Positions 6,220 to 14,700 of a stretch of DNA of 16,416 nt are shown here, in pieces (positions within the stretch are counted from its first letter, which is position 1; every line of letters begins with the position of its first letter). The stretch covers positions 1-16,416 of the forward strand of contig CANQLF010000061.1 in NCBI GenBank assembly GCA_947624635.1, given 5' to 3'. A program made the position numbers and the translations under genes. This stretch comes from an uncultured Bacilli bacterium (lineage in GTDB: Bacteria > Bacillota_I > Bacilli_A > RF39 > UBA660). The notes beneath the pieces were generated by a model. That model made no database searches and was not told the origin of the DNA. It saw only the letters and a program-made list of their open reading frames with translations.

Positions 6220-6341
6220 TGTTTGTGAAGTACCGTAGACAGTAGGGGTGATATGCTTAATAATCCTACCGAGGAACTTAAAGAGAGAAAAGTCTTTAAA
6301 GTCTTTATGTGTCTACATATAAAGGCTTTTATTTTACGGTA
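6220..6341 (+). promoter_or_regulatory. L10 ribosomal protein leader RNA
   Basis: This is the conserved L10 leader region, including ACCGUAGACAG (6232-6242), GUAGG (6242-6246) pairing with CCUAC (6265-6269), and the CUUAAUAAUCC and CCGAGG segments. In the known family, L10-L12 binds this RNA and represses the operon. UACCGUA (6231-6237) can also pair with UACGGUA (6335-6341), enclosing the whole element and its attenuator hairpin. Confidence 0.85.
6298..6334 (+). terminator. Attenuator hairpin in the L10 leader
   Basis: A 14-bp stem (6298-6311 with 6316-6329, three G-U pairs) has a 4-nt loop and merges into UUUUAUUUU. A competing antiterminator is available: ACUUAAAGA (6276-6284) pairs with UCUUUAAAGU (6293-6302) with one bulged base, and this uses the first bases of the terminator stem. 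It is probably a transcription attenuator controlled by L10-L12. Confidence 0.75.
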
Positions 6342-6367
6342 TTTAATAATATATGAGGAGGTGCACT

Positions 6368-6865
6368 ATGGCAAGCGCTAAAATACTTGAACAAAAACAA
6401 AAGACAATTGATGAAATCGAAAATAGTGTTAAAAATTCAAGTGCAGTAGTTTTTGTAGACTATAGAGGTTTAACTGTTTCTGAAGTAACAGAACTTAGAA
6501 GAAAACTAAGAGAAGTTGATGCAGAATTAAAAGTATACAAAAACACATTAACAAAAAGAGCGTTGGATAGTTTAAAAATTAATCTTGATGAACACTTAAC
6601 TGGGCCAAAAGCTATTGCTTTCGGTAACGATGTAGTTGCTCCAATCAAAGTTTTAGCAAACTTTGCTAAAGATCATGATGCCCTAGAACTTAAAGTAGGT
6701 ATCATAGATGGAGAAATATCAGATAAAGAAGCTTTAGACAAACTTGCAACAATACCGTCAAGAGAAGGTTTACTTACAATGCTTGCTGGCGGTTTAATTG
6801 GAATCGCAAGAGACTTATCTATTTGTTTAGATTTATATAGTAAACAATTAGAAGGTAATGAATAA
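6368..6865 (+). CDS. rplJ: 50S ribosomal protein L10
   Basis: A 165-residue L10, the stalk base protein that carries L7/L12 dimers and binds 23S rRNA. The N-terminal globular domain shows SSAVVFVDYRGLTVSEVTEL (24-43) and LKVYKNTLTKRAL; the C-terminal helix (~135-165) binds L12. The ATG at 6368 follows GAGGAGGTG (6355-6363). The in-frame ATG at 6353 lies before that site and is rejected. The gene is 39 bases before rplL. Expression is expected to be set by the consensus promoter and the leader attenuator just upstream. Confidence 0.97.
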   Translation: MASAKILEQKQKTIDEIENSVKNSSAVVFVDYRGLTVSEVTELRRKLREVDAELKVYKNTLTKRALDSLKINLDEHLTGPKAIAFGNDVVAPIKVLANFAKDHDALELKVGIIDGEISDKEALDKLATIPSREGLLTMLAGGLIGIARDLSICLDLYSKQLEGNE

Positions 6866-6904
6866 TTAAATTGTTAACATTTAAAAATAAGGAGGAATAT
6901 AAAA

Positions 6905-7276
6905 ATGGCAAAATTAACAAAAGAAGAATTTATTAGCTCATTAAAAGAAATGAATTTATTAGAAATTAAAGAATTAGTAGATGCAATGAAAGAAGAATTT
7001 GGTGTTGATCCATCTGCAGTAGCAGTTGCAGCTGCACCAGCTCAAGGTGGAGCTACTGAAGAAGGTCCATCAAGCGCAACAGTAGTATTAACAAACTGTG
7101 GAGCTAACAAAATCCAAGTAATCAAAGTTGTTAGAGATATCACTGGATTAGGATTAAAAGAAGCTAAAGATATCGCTGATAATGGTGGAAATGTTAAAGA
7201 AAACGTATCTATGGATGAAGCTAATGAAATCAAAGCAAAACTTGAAGAAGCTGGCGCAACAGTAGAATTCAAATAG
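6905..7276 (+). CDS. rplL: 50S ribosomal protein L7/L12
   Basis: A 123-residue L12. It has an N-terminal dimerisation helix pair (1-30), an Ala/Gly/Pro hinge (~38-56, AVAVAAAPAQGGA) and a C-terminal factor-binding domain (57-123) containing KVVRDITGLGLKEAKDIAD. L12 multimers on the stalk recruit EF-G, EF-Tu and other GTPases. The start is well marked by AAGGAGGAAT before the ATG. A Cys at residue 65, where most L12 have Ala or a similar small residue, is a minor oddity. A strong hairpin follows the stop codon. Confidence 0.98.
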   Translation: MAKLTKEEFISSLKEMNLLEIKELVDAMKEEFGVDPSAVAVAAAPAQGGATEEGPSSATVVLTNCGANKIQVIKVVRDITGLGLKEAKDIADNGGNVKENVSMDEANEIKAKLEEAGATVEFK

Positions 7277-7286
7277 TAACTAACTT

Positions 7287-7312
7287 AAGCTCGTGAATTT
7301 ATTCACGGGCTT
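7287..7312 (+). terminator. Strong hairpin between rplL and the methyltransferase gene (weak or partial terminator)
   Basis: An 11-bp stem (AAGCTCGTGAA at 7287-7297 with TTCACGGGCTT at 7302-7312, one G-T pair) has a UUUA loop. It is the most GC-rich hairpin of the window, but the following ATAGTCGTTTT is a poor U-run. It may reduce rather than stop read-through, or protect the 3' end of rplL mRNA. Confidence 0.6.
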
Positions 7313-7336
7313 ATAGTCGTTTTAGAAAGGAATTAA

Positions 7337-7927
7337 ATGGAACACTATTTTACAAATAATAATGACCTAAAAAGTAATGAAAAATTAATAAAAATTAAAT
7401 TTAAAGAAAAAGAATACTCATTTTATACAGATAATGGAGTATTTTCAAAAGATGCTCTGGATACAGGTTCAAGAGTTTTATTAGAAACAATTGATTTTGA
7501 TAAAATTAAGGGTGACGTGTTAGATGTAGGTTGTGGTTATGGTCCAATAGGAATAATAATCTCTAAAAACACAAAAGCTTGTGTTGATATGGTAGATGTA
7601 AATAATAGGGCAATAAATCTTGCAAATAAAAACATTAAACTTAATAATATAGAAAACGCTAAAGCATTTATAAGTGATAGATATGAAAACGTGGATAAGT
7701 TATATGACCTAATAATAACAAATCCACCAATAAGGGTTGGTAAAGAAATTTTATATAAAATATTAAAAGAAGCAAAAGATCATTTAAAAGAAAATGGTGA
7801 ACTATGGTTTGTAATAAACAAACACCAAGGAGCAAAATCGGCAGTAAATGACATGGCTAGTGTGTATAATATTGATGTCGTGAATAAAAATAAAAATTTT
7901 TTCATAATTAGAGCCAAAAATGATTGA
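7337..7927 (+). CDS. Class I SAM-dependent methyltransferase, YbxB/RsmC-like
   Basis: A 196-residue protein of the MTS small methyltransferase family. It starts MEHYF as YbxB-type proteins do, has the SAM-binding motif I VLDVGCGYGPIG (61-72), an acidic residue ending strand 2 (VDVNN, 86-90) and the N6/N2-methylase type motif IV NPPIRVGK (129-136). RsmC relatives modify a guanine in 16S rRNA; Bacillus YbxB sits at this exact place between rplL and rpoB. The substrate of this protein is inferred. AAAGGAA lies about 7 bases before the ATG. The stop codon TGA overlaps the -35 box of the rpoB promoter. Confidence 0.9.
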   Translation: MEHYFTNNNDLKSNEKLIKIKFKEKEYSFYTDNGVFSKDALDTGSRVLLETIDFDKIKGDVLDVGCGYGPIGIIISKNTKACVDMVDVNNRAINLANKNIKLNNIENAKAFISDRYENVDKLYDLIITNPPIRVGKEILYKILKEAKDHLKENGELWFVINKHQGAKSAVNDMASVYNIDVVNKNKNFFIIRAKND

Positions 7928-7952
7928 CAATTTGATGTTTCTCTGTTAAGAT
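7924..7952 (+). promoter_or_regulatory. Promoter for rpoB-rpoC
   Basis: TTGACA (7924-7929, overlapping the upstream TGA stop), a 17-bp spacer and TAAGAT (7947-7952) preceded by TGT. This allows RNA polymerase genes to be expressed independently of the ribosomal stalk operon. The leader to the rpoB start is ~80 bases, AT-rich, with no structure I can support. Confidence 0.75.
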
Positions 7953-8037
7953 TATAAATTGGCGACGTATTCTTTTTTTACAAGTTTATGTTCTTTGGAT
8001 AATTTTTTAAATATGTATAGTTATAGGGGTGAATCAA

Positions 8038-11000
8038 GTGGCATATAAAATTAAAAAAGTAAATAATAAAAGAGAAAGAAGAAATTTTTCAAGAATCAAG
8101 AACACTTATGAACTTCAAGATTTACTAGAGATTCAAAAAAAATCATATCAATGGTTTTTAACAGATGGGATAGAAGAAGTTTTTAACGACTTATTCCCAG
8201 TAGAAAGTTTTTCAGGAGAATTATCACTAGAATTTACTGATTATTCTTTTGATGAACCAAGATACTCTATAAAAGAAGCAAAATATAGAGAAACAACTTA
8301 TGCTGCTCCATTAAAAGTACAAGCACGTCTTTTTAACCATGAAACAGGAGAAGTAAAAGAACAAGAAATTTTCTTAGGTGACATGCCTGTTATGACAGAT
8401 AGCGGTACATTCATTATAAATGGTGCAGAAAGGGTTATTGTATCACAATTAGTACGTTCCCCTAGTGTTTACTTTTCATCTGCAATTGATAAAAATGGTA
8501 GAAGTGTATTTGCATCTCAAATCATACCTACACGTGGTACTTGGTTAGAATTTGAAATGGATGCAAGAGACGTAATATATGTAAGAATCGATAGAACAAG
8601 AAAAGTTCCACTTACAACACTTTTACGTGCTTTTGGATTATCTACTTCAGAAGAAATTACAAAAGTATTTGGAGAAAATGAATACATACTAAATACTTTA
8701 GCTAAAGACTCAACTAAAAATACAGATGAAGCATTAATTGAAATCTACGAAAAATTAAGACCAGGAGAACCTGCAACATTAGATAGTTCTAAAAACCAAT
8801 TAATAACTAGATTCTTTGATGAATTTAGATATGACCTTGCAAAAGTAGGCCGTTATAAATTTAATCGTAAATTAGATGTTTGTGATAGATTAATAAACAA
8901 TGTAATCGCAGAAGATATCATTGTTGATGGTGAAGTTAAGGTCGAAAAAGGAACTTTAATTACTAAAGAATTACTAGAAGAAATAAAACCAATATTAAAT
9001 AGTGGTTATGGAAATAAAGAAGTATTAATAAATACGGATTTAGATGAACATAATGTAATACAAGAAATCAAAGTATACTCACCATTAAATAAAGAAAAGG
9101 TAGTAAGTATTATTGGTAATGATCAATCATTAACAATTAAAAGACTTACAATATCTGATTTTTATGCAGCAACTTCTTATTATTTAAATTTACTAGATGG
9201 AATTGGATTTACAGATGAAATCGACCATTTAGGAAATCGTAGAGTAAGACAAGTTGGAGAACTTTTACAAAATCAATTTAGAATTGGTGTTGCTCGTATG
9301 GAAAGAGTAATCAGAGAAAGAATGACTACTCAAGAAATGGATACTGTTACACCAAAAACATTAATAAATATAAGACCAGTAACAGCTGCAATCAAAGAAT
9401 TCTTTGGTTCAAGCCAATTATCTCAATTCATGGACCAACAAAACCCAATTGCAGAACTTACAAATAAAAGACGTTTATCTGCCCTTGGACCTGGTGGTTT
9501 GTCAAGAGATAGAGCTGGTATGGAAGTACGTGACGTTAACGCAAGTCACTATGGTAGAATCTGTCCGATAGAATCTCCTGAAGGACAAAACATTGGACTT
9601 ATAACTTCGCTTGCAAGTTACGCAAAAATAAATGATTATGGATTTATAATGACTCCATATAGAAAAGTAGAAAATGCTAAAATTACAGATCAAGTCGATT
9701 ACTTAACAGCTGATGAAGAAAAAGATTTCTATATCTCACAAGCTACAATCAATATAGATGATGATGGTAATTTAATGGATAAAACACTTACAGCTCGTTA
9801 TAGAGAAGAAAACGTTTTAGTAAATAAAGACCAAATCGATTACATAGACGTATCTCCTCAACAAGTTGTATCAGTAACAACAAGTTGTATTCCATTCTTG
9901 GAACATGATGATGCTACTCGTGCTTTGATGGGTGCGAATATGCAACGTCAAGCAGTTCCACTAATCAAAACAGAAGCACCAATAGTTGGTACAGGAGTTG
10001 AATACATTGCAGCAAGAGATTCTGGTTCAGTTGTTGTTGCTAAAGCTGACGGTGTTGTTGAATATGTTGATGCAAACAAAATAGTTGTTAAAAATAAAGG
10101 TGGAAAAGACACATATTACCTAACAACATTCGAAGGTTCAAACCAAGGAACTTGTTACCACCAAAAACCATTCGTTAGCGTTGGTGAAAAAGTAACACGT
10201 GGAATGACTATAGCAGATGGACCAAGTACAAACTGTGGAGAATTAGCACTTGGTAGAAACGTAGTAGTTGCATTCATGACATTTAATGGATATAACTATG
10301 AAGATGCTGTAATCATGAACGAAAGATTAGTTAAAGATGATGTTTATACATCAATACATATAGAAGACTACGAAATTCAATGTAGAGAAACTAAACTAGG
10401 ACCTGAAGAAATAACTAGAGATATTCCAAACGTCGGAGAAGACGCAAGAAAAAATCTAGATAGCGAAGGTATAGTAAAAATAGGTACTGAAGTAAAAGAA
10501 GGAGACATTTTAGTTGGTAAAGTTACACCAAAAGGAATGGCTGAACTTACTTCAGAAGAAAAATTATTACATGCAATATTCGGAGAAAAAACAAGAGAAG
10601 TAAGAGATACTTCATTACGTGTTCCACATGGTGGAGATGGTATAGTTCACGATATCAAAGTTTATACAAGAAAAGATAACGATGAACTACCTGCAGGTGT
10701 AAGTAAAGTAGTAAGAGTTTACATCGCACAAAAACGTAAAATCCAAGTCGGAGATAAAATGGCTGGACGTCATGGTAACAAAGGTGTTATTTCACTTATA
10801 TTACCATCAGAAGATATGCCATATTTACCAGATGGTACACCAGTTGATATTATGCTTAACCCACAAGGGGTTCCATCGCGTATGAATATCGGACAAATAC
10901 TTGAACTACACTTAGGTATGGCTGCTAAGAAACTTAACTGCTATGTCGCAACACCAGTATTCGATGGAGCTAAAACAAGTGATATCGATGAAATGATGAA

Positions 11001-11700
11001 AGAAGCAGGAATCGATGATGACTACAAAACTGTTTTATATGATGGTAGAACAGGTGAACCATTCGATAATAGAATAAGTGTTGGTGTTATGTACATGATA
11101 AAACTTGCTCACATGGTTGATGATAAACTTCATGGACGTTCAACAGGACCTTACTCATTAGTAACACAACAACCACTAGGTGGTAAAGCACAATTCGGTG
11201 GACAAAGATTCGGAGAAATGGAAGTTTGGGCATTATATGCTTATGGTGCAGCTCATACACTTCAAGAACTTATTACTGTTAAATCAGATGACGTAGTAGG
11301 TAGAGTTAAAGTATACGAATCAATCGTAAAAGGTAAACCGATAGATCAAGCAGGAGTACCTGAATCATTCAGAGTATTAATAAAAGAATTCCAAGCACTA
11401 GGTCTAGATATTTCAATTATCAATAAAGATAATGAAGAATTAGAATTAAAAGACTTAGAAGAAATGGAAGAAAAAGAAGACAATAATTTATCAATAGATG
11501 AACTAGAAGATAGTGAACTAAGAGAAAAATTAGCTTTAATCGATCAACTAGCAATCGAAAATAAAAAAGATAAAGATGTTGATGGATTAGAAGACAACCT
11601 AGAAGATGATTATGATGATGATGACGATGAAATTGATGAGGAAGAAGAAATAAATGAAGAAGATATTTCGGAAGATTCATTAGAAGGGAGTGATTTTTAA
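8038..11700 (+). CDS. rpoB: DNA-directed RNA polymerase subunit beta, with acidic C-terminal tail
   Basis: A 1220-residue beta subunit. Hallmarks in order: the rifampicin pocket GSSQLSQFMDQQNPIAEL followed by TNKRRLSALGPGG, then SHYGRICPIESPEGQNIGLI, GYNYEDAVIMNERLV, the catalytic-region GDKMAGRHGNKGVIS, and the C-terminal clamp segment with GGKAQFGGQRFGEMEVWALY. Residue 476 (codon 9463-9465) is Asn where E. coli has His526. The canonical protein ends near residue 1126 (GLDISII); another ~90 residues, mostly Asp and Glu, follow, with a GAT repeat around 11605-11629. The GTG at 8038 lies just after AGGGGTG (8025-8031); the GTG at 8029 is inside that site. It overlaps rpoC by one base. Confidence 0.98.
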   Translation: MAYKIKKVNNKRERRNFSRIKNTYELQDLLEIQKKSYQWFLTDGIEEVFNDLFPVESFSGELSLEFTDYSFDEPRYSIKEAKYRETTYAAPLKVQARLFNHETGEVKEQEIFLGDMPVMTDSGTFIINGAERVIVSQLVRSPSVYFSSAIDKNGRSVFASQIIPTRGTWLEFEMDARDVIYVRIDRTRKVPLTTLLRAFGLSTSEEITKVFGENEYILNTLAKDSTKNTDEALIEIYEKLRPGEPATLDSSKNQLITRFFDEFRYDLAKVGRYKFNRKLDVCDRLINNVIAEDIIVDGEVKVEKGTLITKELLEEIKPILNSGYGNKEVLINTDLDEHNVIQEIKVYSPLNKEKVVSIIGNDQSLTIKRLTISDFYAATSYYLNLLDGIGFTDEIDHLGNRRVRQVGELLQNQFRIGVARMERVIRERMTTQEMDTVTPKTLINIRPVTAAIKEFFGSSQLSQFMDQQNPIAELTNKRRLSALGPGGLSRDRAGMEVRDVNASHYGRICPIESPEGQNIGLITSLASYAKINDYGFIMTPYRKVENAKITDQVDYLTADEEKDFYISQATINIDDDGNLMDKTLTARYREENVLVNKDQIDYIDVSPQQVVSVTTSCIPFLEHDDATRALMGANMQRQAVPLIKTEAPIVGTGVEYIAARDSGSVVVAKADGVVEYVDANKIVVKNKGGKDTYYLTTFEGSNQGTCYHQKPFVSVGEKVTRGMTIADGPSTNCGELALGRNVVVAFMTFNGYNYEDAVIMNERLVKDDVYTSIHIEDYEIQCRETKLGPEEITRDIPNVGEDARKNLDSEGIVKIGTEVKEGDILVGKVTPKGMAELTSEEKLLHAIFGEKTREVRDTSLRVPHGGDGIVHDIKVYTRKDNDELPAGVSKVVRVYIAQKRKIQVGDKMAGRHGNKGVISLILPSEDMPYLPDGTPVDIMLNPQGVPSRMNIGQILELHLGMAAKKLNCYVATPVFDGAKTSDIDEMMKEAGIDDDYKTVLYDGRTGEPFDNRISVGVMYMIKLAHMVDDKLHGRSTGPYSLVTQQPLGGKAQFGGQRFGEMEVWALYAYGAAHTLQELITVKSDDVVGRVKVYESIVKGKPIDQAGVPESFRVLIKEFQALGLDISIINKDNEELELKDLEEMEEKEDNNLSIDELEDSELREKLALIDQLAIENKKDKDVDGLEDNLEDDYDDDDDEIDEEEEINEEDISEDSLEGSDF

Positions 11701-14700
11701 TGTTAGAAGTTAATAATTTTGAAGCGTTAAAAATTTCCCTTGCTTCTCCAGAAAAAATAAGATCTTGGTCTTATGGAGAAGTTAAAAAACCTGAAACAAT
11801 CAATTATAGAACTTTAAAACCAGAACGCGATGGACTATTCTGTGAAAAAATCTTTGGACCTACAAGAGATTTTGAATGTTCTTGTGGTAAATATAAAAGA
11901 TTAAGATATAAAGGAATAGTTTGTGACCGCTGTGGAGTTGAAGTTACACGTTCTAAAGTTAGACGTGAAAGAATGGGACATATAGAACTTGCTACACCAG
12001 TATCACACATTTGGTACTTTAAAGGTGTGCCATCTCGTATGGGATTAGTTCTAGATATGTCACCAAGAGATCTAGAAGAAGTTTTATACTTCGTAAGTTA
12101 TGTAGTAATTAATCCAGGTATCGCACCACTTGAAAAGAAACAAACATTATCTGACAAAGAATATAGAGCATATTATGAAAAATATGGTGATGGATTCGAA
12201 GTTGGAATGGGTGCAGAAGCAATCAAAAAATTACTACAAGAAGTTGACGTTGAAAAAGAACTTAATGATTTAAGAGAAGAACTTAAAGATGCTCAAGGTC
12301 AAAAAAGAACTCGTTTAATTAAAAGATTAGACGTATTAGATGCATTCTATCAATCAGGAAATAAACCTGAATGGATGATTATAGAAGCATTACCAGTTAT
12401 TCCACCAGAACTTAGACCAATGATCCAATTAGATGGTGGAAGATTCGCAACAAGTGATTTAAACGACTTATATAGACGTATTATAAACAGAAATAATCGT
12501 TTAAAGAAATTAATAGATTTAGGCGCACCATCTATCATTATCCAAAATGAAAAACGTATGCTTCAAGAAGCAGTTGATGCATTATTCGATAATGGTAGAC
12601 GTGGAAGAAACGTAACAGGTGCAGGAAATAGACCGCTAAAATCTTTATCAAGTATGTTAAAAGGTAAACAAGGTAGATTTAGACAAAACTTACTTGGTAA
12701 ACGTGTTGACTATTCTGGACGTAGTGTTATCGTTGTTGGACCTAGTCTAAAAATGTATCAATGTGGTATTCCAAAGGATATGGCACTTGAACTATTTAAA
12801 CCACATGTAATTCATGGTTTAGTAGAAAAAGAAATTGCAAGTAACATAAAAGCTGCTAAAAAAATGATTGAAAACAAAGACGAAAGAGTATGGGACATAG
12901 TTGAAGAAGTTATAAAAGAACATCCTGTATTATTAAACCGTGCACCAACTCTACATAGACTTGGTATTCAAGCATTCGAACCAGTTTTAATAGGTGGTAA
13001 AGCAATAAGACTTCACCCACTTGTTACACCAGCATTTAACGCTGACTTTGATGGTGACCAAATGGCTGTCCATGTTCCACTATCAGAAGAAGCTAAAGCT
13101 GAAGCAAGAATTTTAATGTTAGGTGCTAATAACATACTTAACCCAAAAGATGGTAAACCAATCGTTACACCATCTCAAGATATGATTTTAGGTAACTACT
13201 ACTTAAGTATAGAAAAGCCTGGAATCGAAGGTGAAGGTAGAGTATTTAAAAATTCAAATGAAGCATTAATGGCTTATGAAAGAAGAGAATTAACTCTTCA
13301 TGCTAGAATAGCCCTTCCAGTTGATTCATTTAAATACAAAGTATTTACTGAATCACAAAAAGGTAAATATCTAGTTACAACAGTAGGTAAATTAATATTC
13401 AATGAAATACTACCAGATTCATTTGCTTATATAAATGAACCAACAGATGCAAATATTGAAACATTTACACCTAATAAATTCTTTATAGAAAAAGGTAAGA
13501 ATATACCTGAAGAAATAGCTAAAATGCCTATTACAAAACCATTTGTAAAAGGTACATTAGAAAGTATAATTGCTCAAGTATATAAAAGATATAAAACAAC
13601 TGAAACATCTATTATGCTTGATAAATTAAAAGATTTAGGATTTAAATATTCTACAAAAGCTGGTATTTCTATGGCTGTTACAGATATAGTAACAAGTTCT
13701 AAAAAAGAACAAGTCATAAAAGAAGGCAATGAAATGGTTAAGAAGATCAACAAGCAATTCCAAAGAGGTTTAATTACTGAACAAGAAAGATTCAATAAAG
13801 TAATTGCTACATGGAACGATGCTAAAAAGGTTGTTTCTGACGAACTAGAAGAAATCGCAAAAGACCCTAAGAATGTAGATAACTCAATCTTTATAATGAT
13901 GAACTCTAAAGCAAGAGGTAACATTTCTAACTTTACTCAACTTGCTGGTATGCGTGGACTTATGCAAAAACCAAATGGTGAACCAGTTGAAATCCCTGTT
14001 ACATCTTCATTTAGAGAAGGGCTATCAGTATCAGAATTCTTCTTATCAACTCACGGTGCTAGAAAAGGTAGTGCAGATACTGCACTAAAAACAGCAGACT
14101 CTGGTTACTTAACACGTCGTTTAGTTGACGTTGCGCAAGATGTAATAGTTAAAGAAGATGATTGTGGTACAATTCAAGGTCAAGTTGTAAGAGAATTTAT
14201 AGATGAAAAATCTAATACTGTAATCGAAAGTTTCTATGACAGAATTGTTGGTAGATATACTAACAAAAAAGTATTAAATCCAGAAACTAAAGAAATGATT
14301 ATAGATAAAAATGAATTAATCACTGAAAACATAGCAGATAAGATAATTAAAGCAGGAATTGATGCAATAGAAATAAGAACTACTTTAACATGTAAAACAA
14401 AAAATGGTGTTTGTAGAAAATGTTATGGTAAGAACCTAGCAACAGGTAACATTGTTGAAACAGGTGAAGCAGTAGGTATTATGGCTGCTCAATCTATTGG
14501 TGAACCAGGTACTCAATTAACCATGAGAACATTCCATACCGGTGGTGTTGCAGGTGATGATATCACTCAAGGTCTTCCTCGTGTTCAAGAATTATTTGAA
14601 GCTAGAAATCCAAAAGGTAAAGCAACTATTGCTGAAATCTCTGGTAAGATTACAAAAATTGAAGAAGCTAATGGTAAGTGGAAAGTATACATCAAAAATG

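Noticed and set aside
11605..11629. GAT repeat as a mobile or CRISPR-like repeat
   Set aside because: Simple in-frame Asp codon repeat within the acidic tail of beta, with no spacers or unit structure.
11420..11680. Minus-strand Leu/His-rich ORF opposite the RpoB tail
   Set aside because: Mirror of the Asp/Glu codon run; composition is explained by the acidic tail.
13574..13924. Minus-strand ORF of 116 codons inside rpoC
   Set aside because: Antisense shadow of a conserved RpoC region with no start signal or family match.
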